DNA of 64,000 bases from positions 4,034,501 through 4,098,500 of the forward strand of contig NZ_CP017659.1 of the NCBI RefSeq assembly GCF_015326965.1, in the 5' to 3' direction. The notes beneath the pieces are model-generated. The model had not been told where the DNA came from, made no database searches, and saw only the letters and a list, made by a program, of their open reading frames with translations. Position numbers and translations under genes: made by a program. Source of the stretch: Paenibacillus sp. JZ16. Lineage in GTDB: Bacteria; Bacillota; Bacilli; Paenibacillales; Paenibacillaceae. Positions 35,028 to 43,679 of this stretch are shown one piece after another. Position 1 is the first letter of the stretch. Each line of letters starts with the position of its first letter.

Positions 35028-35878
35028 TGGAGCTGCTATCCCTGCTGTTGGTGCTGTCTTCCGGTCTTACCCATGCCCTCTGGAATCTGTTCACGAAGCG
35101 AAGCATTCATAAATCGGTGTTTCTGTGGTGCATCCATTCTGTCACCTTAATCCTCCTGATGCCTTCATTTCTCATGGAGATGTCAGGGCTAAAGCTGGAA
35201 CCGCACATTTACGGACTTATGCTGCTGTCTATGACCATTCAGGGCTTCTATATTACGCTGCTCTCCAAAGCCTATACCCATGGCGATATGTCCCAGGTAT
35301 ACCCGTTTATGCGAGGGCTTGGGGCCATGCTGACCTCGCTGTGCAGCCTCGTGTTGTTCCATGAGCATCTAAGTGCAGCGGGTTATATGGGCCTTAGCAT
35401 CATTATCTTTTCGTTGTTTGCTGTATCGGGTTTGAAATTCAGAGGCCCTTCCAGCCTGAACCCCAAGGCCTTAATCTATGCTTGCCTGGTTGGACTATGC
35501 ATTTCCGGATATACCCTGACCGACAAGGCTGTTCTGGACGCAGGGGTCTCTCCGATCGCCCTGATTCAATTATCCAATATCAGTTATTTCATCGCTCTCA
35601 TCGTTCCCGTGATACTGTCCAGAGGGCTGAAACAGGAATGGACGGTGAACTGGCGCACGATTCTGTTGGGCTCCATCCTGGCACCGGGATCGTACTTGCT
35701 ATTCCTGTTCGCCATGCGGCTTACTCCGCTTGCACACATCGCGCCGGTTCGTGAAATCAGCACGGTATTCGGCACTCTGCTCGGCATCATCGTTCTGCGT
35801 GAGCAGCAAGGCTGGCGGCGAATCATTACATCCGTGCTCATCACGCTGGGTATCATCACCATTGCATCATGGGGGTAG
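35027..35878 (+). CDS. EamA/DMT-family transporter
   Basis: 283 residues, ten predicted membrane helices in two EamA halves (for example LLSLLLVLSSGLTHALWNLFTKR at the start and LLGIIVLREQQGWRRIITSVLITLGIITIASWG at the end). Overlaps the DeoR stop codon, so is translationally coupled. Members export or import metabolites such as amino acids or sugar derivatives; the substrate here is probably linked to the phosphoesters handled by the neighbouring hydrolases. Confidence 0.9.
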   Translation: MELLSLLLVLSSGLTHALWNLFTKRSIHKSVFLWCIHSVTLILLMPSFLMEMSGLKLEPHIYGLMLLSMTIQGFYITLLSKAYTHGDMSQVYPFMRGLGAMLTSLCSLVLFHEHLSAAGYMGLSIIIFSLFAVSGLKFRGPSSLNPKALIYACLVGLCISGYTLTDKAVLDAGVSPIALIQLSNISYFIALIVPVILSRGLKQEWTVNWRTILLGSILAPGSYLLFLFAMRLTPLAHIAPVREISTVFGTLLGIIVLREQQGWRRIITSVLITLGIITIASWG

Positions 35879-35979
35879 CAACAGTCATTGCTGCAGCAAT
35901 CCTGTACACATGATGCATATTGTTTTATTCAGCTTCTATGCATAAAGATCAAATGGTTCTTACCAAGGAGGTGTTATCG

Positions 35980-36783
35980 ATGGCTAAACGCGTCATTATT
36001 CTTGGAATTGATGGAGCAGGCAGGTTCGTTCAAGAAGCGGATGCACCGCATCTTCACGCCCTGCTGCAAGCTGGAGCCTACTCGTACGATGCGCAGACCG
36101 TATTTCCCAGCATCAGTGCTGAATGTTGGGGCTCGTTGTTATATGGCGTAAGCCCGGCCCAACACGGTCTTGATAATGACCGGGCGATCCACGGGCAAAT
36201 TCCGGATGACTTCCCCTATTCGTCACTATTCAAGCTGGCCCGCCAGCAATGGCCGGATGCTCCTCTGTCCGCGTTCAGCTGCTGGGAACCGATCAACACA
36301 GGAATCATTGAGAATACGATCAATGTTCATATGGAATCCAAACCCGATCCCGAGCTGACGGAAGCCATCGTCGATTATATTCATCAGCAGCCCGATTTCA
36401 AACTGATGTTCATTCAGTTGGATCACCCCGACGGCGCGGGCCACAAGTACGGATTCGGTACTGATAAGCAGCTGGAGCAGATTGCCGTTACGGATAAGTA
36501 CGTAGACATGATAATCGAGGCACTGGATGATCAGCAGCTGCTGGAAGATACGTGGATCATCACGGTTACGGACCATGGCGGCGGAGGCGCTCATCCTAAT
36601 GACCATGGCAGTGACCATCCGATGGATATGACCATCACCTGGGGGATTACGGGTCCGGGCGTAAAACCCGGCCTTCTCGACGCTCCGATCAGCATCATGG
36701 ACACGGCCGCCGTCATCGGTCATGTGCTGGGGCTGCACACACCGGATTGCTGGGAAGGCAAGGTGCCCGAAGGAATATTTTAA
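35980..36783 (+). CDS. Alkaline-phosphatase-superfamily phosphodiesterase/nucleotidase
   Basis: 267 residues; ATG 35980 with AAGGAGGTG 7 bases upstream. Type I phosphodiesterase/nucleotide pyrophosphatase fold: IILGIDGAG (metal Asp), the nucleophile region VFPSISAECWGSLLYG, FIQLDHPDGAGHKYG and VTDHGGGGAHPNDHG (metal Asp/His). No signal peptide, so the enzyme is cytoplasmic, unlike most secreted members. It ends the DeoR-EamA operon; the combination with a second, divergent phosphoesterase suggests catabolism of a phosphodiester or phosphomonoester. Confidence 0.9.
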   Translation: MAKRVIILGIDGAGRFVQEADAPHLHALLQAGAYSYDAQTVFPSISAECWGSLLYGVSPAQHGLDNDRAIHGQIPDDFPYSSLFKLARQQWPDAPLSAFSCWEPINTGIIENTINVHMESKPDPELTEAIVDYIHQQPDFKLMFIQLDHPDGAGHKYGFGTDKQLEQIAVTDKYVDMIIEALDDQQLLEDTWIITVTDHGGGGAHPNDHGSDHPMDMTITWGITGPGVKPGLLDAPISIMDTAAVIGHVLGLHTPDCWEGKVPEGIF

Positions 36784-36840
36784 CCAGAAATTCGAATTAT
36801 GGCGGAAGCCCGTCCTAATAAATGATCATTTATTCCATAT

Positions 36841-36868
36841 ATAAAAGCCGGCGATTACACGCCGGCTT
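36841..36868 (-). terminator. Terminator overlapping the end of the isochorismatase-like gene
   Basis: AAGCCGGC-8 bases-GCCGGCTT followed by TTAT on the minus strand. The last codons and the TAA of the hydrolase gene form the stem and loop. It may also stop the plus-strand phosphatase transcript. Confidence 0.8.
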
Positions 36869-37385
36869 CTTTCGTAATGAGGATTTCTTCTGTTGTCTTC
36901 ACGTCGGCAAACCATCTCAGGGTAGCGTTCACATGATCTATGATCTGCTGCGCGGTTAACACCGAATTGTTCCAGGTGCTGTGTGCATCGGATACCAGCG
37001 TGACATCATAGCCCAAACTGGACGCTCTCCTGCACGTGGTGTCTACGCATAACTCACTCTGCATACCTGCAAGAATCACATGTTCTATGCCTTGCTGCTT
37101 CAGTTTCTCTTCAAGTGAGGTGTTATAGAATGAATCCGGTCTGGTCTTCTGAATGATCGTATCCGACATCGCAGGCGCAATCTCACGGTTAATCTTCCAC
37201 GCCTCCGACCCTGCCATCAAACCTTCGTCATTATGTTGTATGTAGAGGATAGGAATGCCGCCGCTTCTGGCTTTTGCGATCAGCTGCTTGAGATTGTGGA
37301 GCAATCGATCCCCTTCAAACACCGGATCATTCACTTGAAACATCTCATTCTGTACATCAATGACCAAAAGCGCACTCTTCTTCAA
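36855..37385 (-). CDS. Isochorismatase-like cysteine hydrolase
   Basis: 176 residues from a TTG (37385) with GGAGGG 8 bases upstream. The catalytic triad of the family is visible: Asp in LLVIDVQNEM (about 10), Lys in IIQKTRPDSFYNT (about 80) and Cys in GMQSELCVDTTCRRA (about 115). Such enzymes hydrolyse small amides or act on nicotinamide, ureido compounds or isochorismate; the substrate is unknown. A MarR regulator is encoded upstream in the same direction. Confidence 0.9.
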   Translation of the reverse strand: MKKSALLVIDVQNEMFQVNDPVFEGDRLLHNLKQLIAKARSGGIPILYIQHNDEGLMAGSEAWKINREIAPAMSDTIIQKTRPDSFYNTSLEEKLKQQGIEHVILAGMQSELCVDTTCRRASSLGYDVTLVSDAHSTWNNSVLTAQQIIDHVNATLRWFADVKTTEEILITKEAGV

Positions 37386-37587
37386 CTACAACACCCTCCT
37401 GTACGATTCATGTACTCATCGATTTCATTATAGAACGAACGTTCTTATGATGTATATAAAAATTTAGATCTCTCATTAAAAAATGAACTCATTTCGCACA
37501 AAAAAGGAATCCCTCTCTTAGGACTCCCCTGCGTCTTCTTTGGCTCCCTTCGTAAAGCCGATAACTAGCAGCCAAGGCAACCTTCAG

Positions 37588-38067
37588 CTACTCCTCCTCG
37601 ACGATAACCCTCGGGTGTGCCGACTTTTTCTTTCCATTATGCTGATGAAGCTTCCTCATCGTCTTGTAAAGCTGCTGTAACTCCTGTTCATCCAGAACGT
37701 CGAACATAGAGGTTTGGAAATCCGACAGCAGCGGAATAATTTCTTCCAGCAGGGCCTGTCCCTTATCCGTTAGCGAGATATACTTTACCTTCCAATCCTG
37801 CTTGCGGACAATCAGATCCAGCTTCTCCAGCCGTTTTACCATATGGGAGACACCGCCGCCGCTAATGGAAAGATATTCGGCCAGCTCCTGCTGTGATAAA
37901 GGTTGGTGCGCGAAGACCTGGATCAAAACGTCGAATTGGGCAACCGTGATGCAGAACGGCTGTAAGAACTCATTCGAGAGGTGATTGCCGATCTGTTGAA
38001 AACGGGTGATCCGAATCCAGGACAGCATAGCTAATCGGTTCTCCTGATGAAATCCCAATTGTTTCAT
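37588..38067 (-). CDS. MarR-family regulator
   Basis: 159 residues from ATG 38067; an ATG three codons upstream follows GGAGGTGA with no spacing. Winged helix-turn-helix in the middle (QPLSQQELAEYLSISGGGVSHMVKRLEKLDLIVRKQD), flanked by dimerisation helices. The C-terminal tail is basic then acidic. It is expressed from a promoter with a perfect palindrome between -35 and -10, so autorepression is expected. The hydrolase gene 202 bases downstream may be a target. Confidence 0.92.
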   Translation of the reverse strand: MKQLGFHQENRLAMLSWIRITRFQQIGNHLSNEFLQPFCITVAQFDVLIQVFAHQPLSQQELAEYLSISGGGVSHMVKRLEKLDLIVRKQDWKVKYISLTDKGQALLEEIIPLLSDFQTSMFDVLDEQELQQLYKTMRKLHQHNGKKKSAHPRVIVEEE

Positions 38068-38101
38068 TGACTCCATTCACCTCCCTACCCTAATCACAGT
38101 C

Positions 38102-38130
38102 AATTTATCACTCAAGTGATAGGCTGTCAA
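38102..38130 (-). promoter_or_regulatory. marR promoter with operator in the spacer
   Basis: Minus strand: TTGACA (38130-38125), 17-base spacer, TAAATT (38107-38102). The palindrome TATCACT-TG-AGTGATA (38121-38106) fills the spacer and touches the -10, an ideal position for MarR autorepression. Confidence 0.8.
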
Positions 38131-38170
38131 ATCAACGCCCGCAGGCAAGGCGATAACCAGTTATGAATAT

Positions 38171-38416
38171 TTGATATAACAATTAACATCTTTATCCGTT
38201 TGTTATATATACCAATTTATTCTCTCCAATTTATTGGCGTTGGAAGCGTCTAATCTTGAAATATATCCATGGACACGATACTATGGACATAGAATCTTTA
38301 AACTATATGCACCCGAGCAGTGTATTCCTTTTGTGCATTCAAACATAACAACTGTAACTTTTTATTAAATGTATCATTAGACTTTGACATAAACGCCACA
38401 AAATGATATATCAAAT
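38171..38416 (+). promoter_or_regulatory. Repeated TTGATATA-type motifs upstream of the GntR-LacI/GH92 unit
   Basis: TTGATATAACAA (38171-38182) and TTGTTATATA (38201-38210) form an inverted repeat, and AATGATATATCAAATT occurs again just before the regulator gene (about 38402-38417). These are candidate operators. The rest of 38131-38434 is AT-rich with no gene. Confidence 0.45.
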
Positions 38417-38434
38417 TCAGGGAGTGGATCCGCT

Positions 38435-39529
38435 ATGGAACAAATTCCACTATATCAACATATCGTAAATGCTTTAACGGCCAAGATTGAATCCGGAGAG
38501 CTCCAGGCTGGAGATCAGCTTCCAACCGAAGCCGAGATTTCGAAGGAATACAACGTCAGCCGGATCACCTCGAAGAGGGCGCTGACCGAGCTGGAGAATG
38601 CCAAGCTGATCTACCGGATCCAAGGTAAGGGAAGCTTCGTGAGCACAGACAAAGCCCCTCAAAGGCACCTGAGCAAGACGAATAAGGAGATCCTGCTGAT
38701 TCTGCCATTCGCTCATAACCCGGGACTTGGTGATTACGAAAAAGGCATCAACGAATATCTCGCAACGACCGACTACACTTTGAACATTCAGTCCAATACG
38801 ATTGTCGGACAGCGGAAGCTGCTGGAAGCCGCGCTTCAAAGCGCCAATTCGGGGCTGATTCTCTACCCGATAAGCAGCATCTCGGATCTTGGCATTCTGT
38901 ATCAGTATCACCTGGCACAGTACCCGCTGGTGACGATGGATAAATGCATTGAAGGGATTCCGTTCCGTTCGGTTGTCTCCGACAACTTCGGTGGCGGGTA
39001 TCAGGCCTCCAAACATCTGATCGAGAATAATCATAAGAAGATCGCCTTTATCTCCTCCTTGAAGGTAGAGAACTCTTCCTCGATCCGGGAGCGGTATTTC
39101 GGCTATTTGAAAGCTTTGTATGATTACAAACTGATCGATTACAGCGTCAATGACTTGACCGACCGGTACTTAACCCATGACAACGACAACGGCAGAGAAT
39201 ACTATATTCAGTTTATTCAAGCCGTTGTGACGCAAGGAATTACGGGTATTGTTGCCGAGAATGACCTCATCGCGATCGAGATCATTCAGATTGCCAAAGA
39301 GCTGGGCCTGTCGGTACCGGATGATTTCTCCATCGTGGGCTTTGACAACATTCATCTCGCGGGCTTCGTTGAACCCAAGCTGACCACCATATCCCAGGAT
39401 TTCGGACAGATGGGGTATCAGGCTGCACAGTGCCTTATCACCCTGATCGAGAATCCCCAGGATCACCCGCATGAGAATACCGTGGTTCCCGTTCGTCTCA
39501 TTGAACGACAGACCGTGAAGAAGCTGTAA
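38435..39529 (+). CDS. GntR-type regulator with LacI sugar-sensing domain (AraR-like)
   Basis: 364 residues. N-terminal GntR winged helix (LYQHIVNALTAKIESGELQAGDQLPTEAEISKEYNVSRITSKRALTELENAKLIYRIQGKGSFV) joined to a LacI/periplasmic-binding-like effector domain from about 85 (LLILPFAHNPGLGDYEKGIN, GIVAENDLIAIEIIQIAKELGLSVPDDFSIVGFDN). This is the AraR architecture for repressors of sugar genes. It lies 35 bases upstream of the GH92 gene, so a mannose-containing sugar is the likely effector. Confidence 0.93.
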   Translation: MEQIPLYQHIVNALTAKIESGELQAGDQLPTEAEISKEYNVSRITSKRALTELENAKLIYRIQGKGSFVSTDKAPQRHLSKTNKEILLILPFAHNPGLGDYEKGINEYLATTDYTLNIQSNTIVGQRKLLEAALQSANSGLILYPISSISDLGILYQYHLAQYPLVTMDKCIEGIPFRSVVSDNFGGGYQASKHLIENNHKKIAFISSLKVENSSSIRERYFGYLKALYDYKLIDYSVNDLTDRYLTHDNDNGREYYIQFIQAVVTQGITGIVAENDLIAIEIIQIAKELGLSVPDDFSIVGFDNIHLAGFVEPKLTTISQDFGQMGYQAAQCLITLIENPQDHPHENTVVPVRLIERQTVKKL

Positions 39530-39564
39530 CACGCCTATTTCTAAAAACCAAAGGAGACTTTTAC

Positions 39565-41757
39565 ATGCTGAACTATATCGATACAAGGCAAGGCACCAAC
39601 AACCAATACACCTATTCCAACGGGAATGCGCTTCCTTATACGGGTGTACCTTTCGGTATGAACCATTATGTCGTCCAGACCAAAAACGAAGGAAGCTGGT
39701 TCTTCAACCCTAATGACCGCGTCTTCCAAGGCATTCGCCTGACACACCAGCCAAGTCCATGGATGGGCGATTTCGCCCACTTCCTGATGACTCCGATTGC
39801 GGACGACAAAATCAGAGGGTCCGTCTTCACCTGTCAAAGCTCCTACCGGCCTGAAGAAGCGACATTCAAACCCCACTATCTCAGAGTGAAGCAGCAGCGT
39901 TATAACATCACCACGGAGCTGGTTCCCAGCACCTACGGTGCGGCAATGCGTATGAAGTACAATTCCGGGCAGCAGGCAGGCTTTGTCCTGAATGTTAATA
40001 ACATAAGCGAGTTCCGACTGGATGCAGCCCAGCGCAAATTAACTGGCTATGTCAGCAACTTCGCAGGCTGTCACGATGACGGGTTCCGTATGTACGTAGC
40101 CATAAGCTTTAGCAAGGACATAGATCTTGCTACAACAGGTTATTACAACGAAGAAGGCAAGTTCTTCCCTGCGGTTGCTTTTGGCGGTGTCGACCAGCAC
40201 GTCGTTATTCGTTTCATAGACTGTGAAAGAGACGTGCTGGATGTTAAACTGGCGACGTCGTTTATTAGCCTGGAGCAAGCAGAGCTTAACCTTGCGCGCG
40301 AGCTTGACATATCCCTGGATGAGCAGAAGGAACTGGCTGCACAAGCCTGGAATCATTACCTTAACAAAGTCCGGGTCACTCACTCGAACGAAGAATATAT
40401 GCGCACCTTCTATACTTGCCTGTACCGCATGTTCCTGTTCCCGCAGAAGTTTTATGAGCTGGATGCCAACATGGAGCCGGTACATTACGATACAACGGCC
40501 CGATCCGTCAAAAAGGGCATTCTCTATACCAATAACGGCTTCTGGGATACTTACAAAACCGTATATCCGCTCTATTCCATCATCGCGCCCAAGGAATATG
40601 AGGAAATGCTGGAAGGTTTCCTGAATTCCTACCGCGAGACCGGCTTCCTGCCAAAATGGCTGTCCCCGGATGAGCGCGGGCTGATGCCAGGCACGCTTAT
40701 TGACGCCGTCATTGCGGATGCGGCGGCTAAGGGACTGGCTCAGCACCTGCTGCCGGAACTGCTGGAAGCCATGCTGACCGCAGCCACCACGCAGAGCGGA
40801 CAGAATTGTTATGGACGGCAAGGAACGCTGGATTACATCAAGTACGGTTATGTTCCAAGCAGCTATCACGAGAGCGTGAACCACACGCTGGATTACGCAT
40901 ACAGCGACTACTGCATCAGCCGCGTGGCCGATGTCTTGGGCCGATCGGATGTTGCAAACCAATACAGACAAAGCGCGCTCAACTACAGAAATATTTTCGA
41001 TGCAGAAACCGGGTTTATGCGGGCCAAGGATCAGGACGGCCAATTCCGTCCGGATTTCAACGATACGAGCTGGGGGCTTGATTATGCCGAGGGAAGCGCC
41101 TGGCAGACCAGCTTTGCCGTATTCCAGGATTTCCAAGGCTTGATCGAGGCGTATGGTTCGGAGAAACGTTTTTTCGATAAAATCACCGAATTGTGCAACA
41201 AAGCACCGGACTTCGACGTACGGGGCTACGGCTTTGAAATTCATGAGATGAGTGAGATGGCTGCCATCGACTATGGCCAGCTGGCGATATCCAATCAGCC
41301 AAGCTTCCATATTCCTTATCTGTTCAACTATGTCGGGCAGCCCGCATCATCCCAGGTCGTCCTCAAACAGCTGATGTCGAACCTGTTCAACAGCGGCTTT
41401 GACGGTTTCCCGGGAGACGAGGATAACGGCAGCATGTCCGGATGGTATGTGTTTAGCTCCATGGGCTTCTATCCGGTATGTCCGGGCAGTAATGAATATG
41501 TGCTCGGCATCCCGTTGTTCGACAGCGTGAGTATTGAGCTGCCAAACGGCAAACAGATGTCGATTCATACCGACAACAACAATCCGCAGTCCAACTTCGT
41601 GGCCAGCGTTCAATTGGAAGGACAGGATTACACCAAACTGTACATTACGCATGAGGATATTCTGGCAGGCAAGTCCCTCGATTTCCGTCTCGGGCTGGCT
41701 CCAAGCTACCGTGCTTACAGCTCTGATGAGCTCCCGTTCTCGATATCGAAGAAGTAG
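39565..41757 (+). CDS. Alpha-mannosidase-type glycosidase, GH92
   Basis: Calcium-dependent inverting exo-alpha-mannosidase family. 730 residues with AAAGGAG 8 bases before the ATG. N-terminal beta-sandwich (YIDTRQGTNNQYTYSNGNALPYTGVPFGMNHY) and a C-terminal alpha-barrel with the GH92 signatures GFWDTYKTVYPLYSII, SSYHESVNHTLDYAYSDYCI and GFPGDEDNGSMSGWYVFSSMGFYPVCPGS, which carry the catalytic acid and metal ligands. No signal peptide, unlike most secreted GH92 enzymes, so it acts on imported manno-oligosaccharides or glycan fragments. No cognate transporter is encoded here. Confidence 0.95.
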   Translation: MLNYIDTRQGTNNQYTYSNGNALPYTGVPFGMNHYVVQTKNEGSWFFNPNDRVFQGIRLTHQPSPWMGDFAHFLMTPIADDKIRGSVFTCQSSYRPEEATFKPHYLRVKQQRYNITTELVPSTYGAAMRMKYNSGQQAGFVLNVNNISEFRLDAAQRKLTGYVSNFAGCHDDGFRMYVAISFSKDIDLATTGYYNEEGKFFPAVAFGGVDQHVVIRFIDCERDVLDVKLATSFISLEQAELNLARELDISLDEQKELAAQAWNHYLNKVRVTHSNEEYMRTFYTCLYRMFLFPQKFYELDANMEPVHYDTTARSVKKGILYTNNGFWDTYKTVYPLYSIIAPKEYEEMLEGFLNSYRETGFLPKWLSPDERGLMPGTLIDAVIADAAAKGLAQHLLPELLEAMLTAATTQSGQNCYGRQGTLDYIKYGYVPSSYHESVNHTLDYAYSDYCISRVADVLGRSDVANQYRQSALNYRNIFDAETGFMRAKDQDGQFRPDFNDTSWGLDYAEGSAWQTSFAVFQDFQGLIEAYGSEKRFFDKITELCNKAPDFDVRGYGFEIHEMSEMAAIDYGQLAISNQPSFHIPYLFNYVGQPASSQVVLKQLMSNLFNSGFDGFPGDEDNGSMSGWYVFSSMGFYPVCPGSNEYVLGIPLFDSVSIELPNGKQMSIHTDNNNPQSNFVASVQLEGQDYTKLYITHEDILAGKSLDFRLGLAPSYRAYSSDELPFSISKK

Positions 41758-41783
41758 CGATCACAGCTTAGTTCATATATGTA

Positions 41784-41828
41784 AGGGGTATCCCCATCAG
41801 GACAGCGGCCTGGGGATGCCCCTTTTTG
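41784..41828 (+). terminator. Terminator after the GH92 gene
   Basis: AGGGGTATCCCC pairs with GGGGATGCCCCT (one G-U) and ends in TTTTT. Confidence 0.88.
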
Positions 41829-41982
41829 TTATCCCGTTTTTCAGCAATTGGTTATATAACTTCAACGGCGCAGGGTATTCTTCCTGATATTCAAATAACA
41901 GGAATTTTCAAGATCACCTCGGGTAACAATACACTTGATTCACACTATGATCTATTGCTAAAAAATTGCGGGGTGACTTTCA

Positions 41983-42177
41983 TTGTGGTCAGTAATTGTA
42001 TCCTATATTCCGAAGTGGACGATTTGGGTTCAAGCTTTACTACTCGTACTGGTACCCTTCCTCATGCTGGCGTTAACCCATTGGTTTCGCAAATCTATTA
42101 ATTCGAGTTACGCCCTCAAACCGAACAAGCCCTCTCCCCCGAGAGAGAGGATAGCGTTTCGCCACAGGCTCTCTTGA
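41983..42177 (+). CDS. Small membrane protein coupled to the germinant receptor operon
   Basis: 64 codons from a TTG at 41983 with GGGGTGA 6 bases upstream. One strong hydrophobic helix ([22 protein letters not shown]) is followed by a basic, Pro-rich tail. Its TGA overlaps the TTG start of gerA (TTGA), which is otherwise poorly supplied with a ribosome site, supporting real translation. Some germinant-receptor operons include a small membrane D subunit, though that type usually has two helices; this one is not recognisably homologous. It may alternatively be only a coupling ORF. Confidence 0.5.
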   Translation: MWSVIVSYIPKWTIWVQALLLVLVPFLMLALTHWFRKSINSSYALKPNKPSPPRERIAFRHRLS

Positions 42178-43649
42178 CGGGGCTTTACGATGCGGATTTA
42201 ACATCCGTCCGTAAAGCAATCGGTAACAACGGGGACGTGGAAATCAGAGAATTTACGATCCGGGGAACGGGAACGCGGGCAGCCATCGTTTTTGTCGACG
42301 GATTGATGAACAACGATCTTATGGACACCCATCTTATAAGGCCCCTCATGTTGGTGGGAATTCCAGAAGCGGAGCAGGAACAGTTCAATCGTTCAAGCGA
42401 TACGATCAAATCCTATATCAGCAGCCAGATGCTCCCTGTAAGCGAAATTAAACATACCGCTAGATTACTGGAACTCGTACAATCTGTTCTTGTGGGCACA
42501 ACCGGTTTATTGGTAGATGGAATGCAAGGCGCCTTCCTGGTTGGTTCTGCCAAGGGGAAGAGCCGAAATCTGGAGGAACCTCTATCCGAAGCACTTCTTC
42601 GAGGCCCGCGTGTCGGGTTTACCGAGAGATTGGCCGACAATACAGGATTACTGCGGCTTCACGGAAAAAACGAAAGCCTTCTGCTCACCCGATTTGAGGT
42701 TGGGAACCGCGTGAAAAAGGATCTGATCATTGCCTATATGAAGGATATTGCCGACCCGAAGCTAGTCGAGGAGGTCGTTACGCGAATTCAGAAACTCGAA
42801 ATTGATGACCCTCTCGAGTCAGGATACATCGAGCAATTGATTGAGGAAAATGTCATGAGTCCTTTTCAGCAAGTGCAGAACACGGAAAGACCCGACAGGG
42901 TGATCGGGGCTTTACTGGAAGGGCGGGTAGCTATCCTGCTTGATGGCACGCCGTATGCGCTAATCGTCCCTGTCACGTTCAGCATGCTGCTGCAGTCGCC
43001 GGAGGATTACTACGAGAGATGGATCTCGGGATCCTTTGTCCGCTTATTGCGTTTTCTCTCCGCCCTGCTGGCACTTCTGGCTCCGGCACTCTACATTTCG
43101 TTTATTTCTTTTCATCCCGGGCTGATTCCAACCAAGCTGGCGCTAACGATCATTGAAACCAGGCAAGGCGTGCCCTTTCCCTCAATCATCGAAGCGCTCA
43201 TCATGGAAATCGCCATTGAAATATTGCGGGAGGCCGGGATTCGGCTCCCGAAACCCATCGGGCCTGCGATGGGCATCGTAGGCGGTCTGATTATTGGCGA
43301 TGCTGCCGTACAAGCCGGTATCGTCAGTCCGTTTCTCGTTATTGTCGTGGCCGTAACCGCCATCTCTTCCTTCACGATCCCAGTATACAGTGCCGGCATT
43401 ACATTGCGCGTTCTTCGGTTTACCGCGATGTTCTTTGCGGCAGTGCTTGGACTGTATGGTGTCGTGATGTTCTTCCTTCTTCTCTGCAGTCATTTGGTCA
43501 TACTGAAGAGCTTCGGCGTACCTTATGCAAGTCCAATGGTGCCTTACGGCATCAGTGACTTGAAGGACTTCCTCATTCGGTTCCCGCTGAAAGTGATGAA
43601 GAAACGACCTCGAATGTTAAAACCGAACGACCCTGACCGCAGAAATTAA
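42174..43649 (+). CDS. Spore germination protein, GerA family (A subunit)
   Basis: A subunit of a germinant receptor in the inner spore membrane; relatives form ligand-gated channels. 491 residues from a TTG that overlaps the small ORF stop. N-terminal soluble domain ([36 protein letters not shown]; ...[40 protein letters not shown]), then five or six membrane helices from about residue 280, with the conserved [30 protein letters not shown] and the following [23 protein letters not shown]. First full gene of a gerA-gerB-gerC operon. Confidence 0.95.
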   Translation: MTGLYDADLTSVRKAIGNNGDVEIREFTIRGTGTRAAIVFVDGLMNNDLMDTHLIRPLMLVGIPEAEQEQFNRSSDTIKSYISSQMLPVSEIKHTARLLELVQSVLVGTTGLLVDGMQGAFLVGSAKGKSRNLEEPLSEALLRGPRVGFTERLADNTGLLRLHGKNESLLLTRFEVGNRVKKDLIIAYMKDIADPKLVEEVVTRIQKLEIDDPLESGYIEQLIEENVMSPFQQVQNTERPDRVIGALLEGRVAILLDGTPYALIVPVTFSMLLQSPEDYYERWISGSFVRLLRFLSALLALLAPALYISFISFHPGLIPTKLALTIIETRQGVPFPSIIEALIMEIAIEILREAGIRLPKPIGPAMGIVGGLIIGDAAVQAGIVSPFLVIVVAVTAISSFTIPVYSAGITLRVLRFTAMFFAAVLGLYGVVMFFLLLCSHLVILKSFGVPYASPMVPYGISDLKDFLIRFPLKVMKKRPRMLKPNDPDRRN

Positions 43650-43679
43650 TCATCCTAAGCACGAAATGAGGCGAGGACC

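Noticed and set aside
40039..41310. A 423-codon frame antisense to the GH92 gene
   Set aside because: Long but lacks ribosome site and recognisable domains; GH92 signatures on the plus strand are unmistakable.
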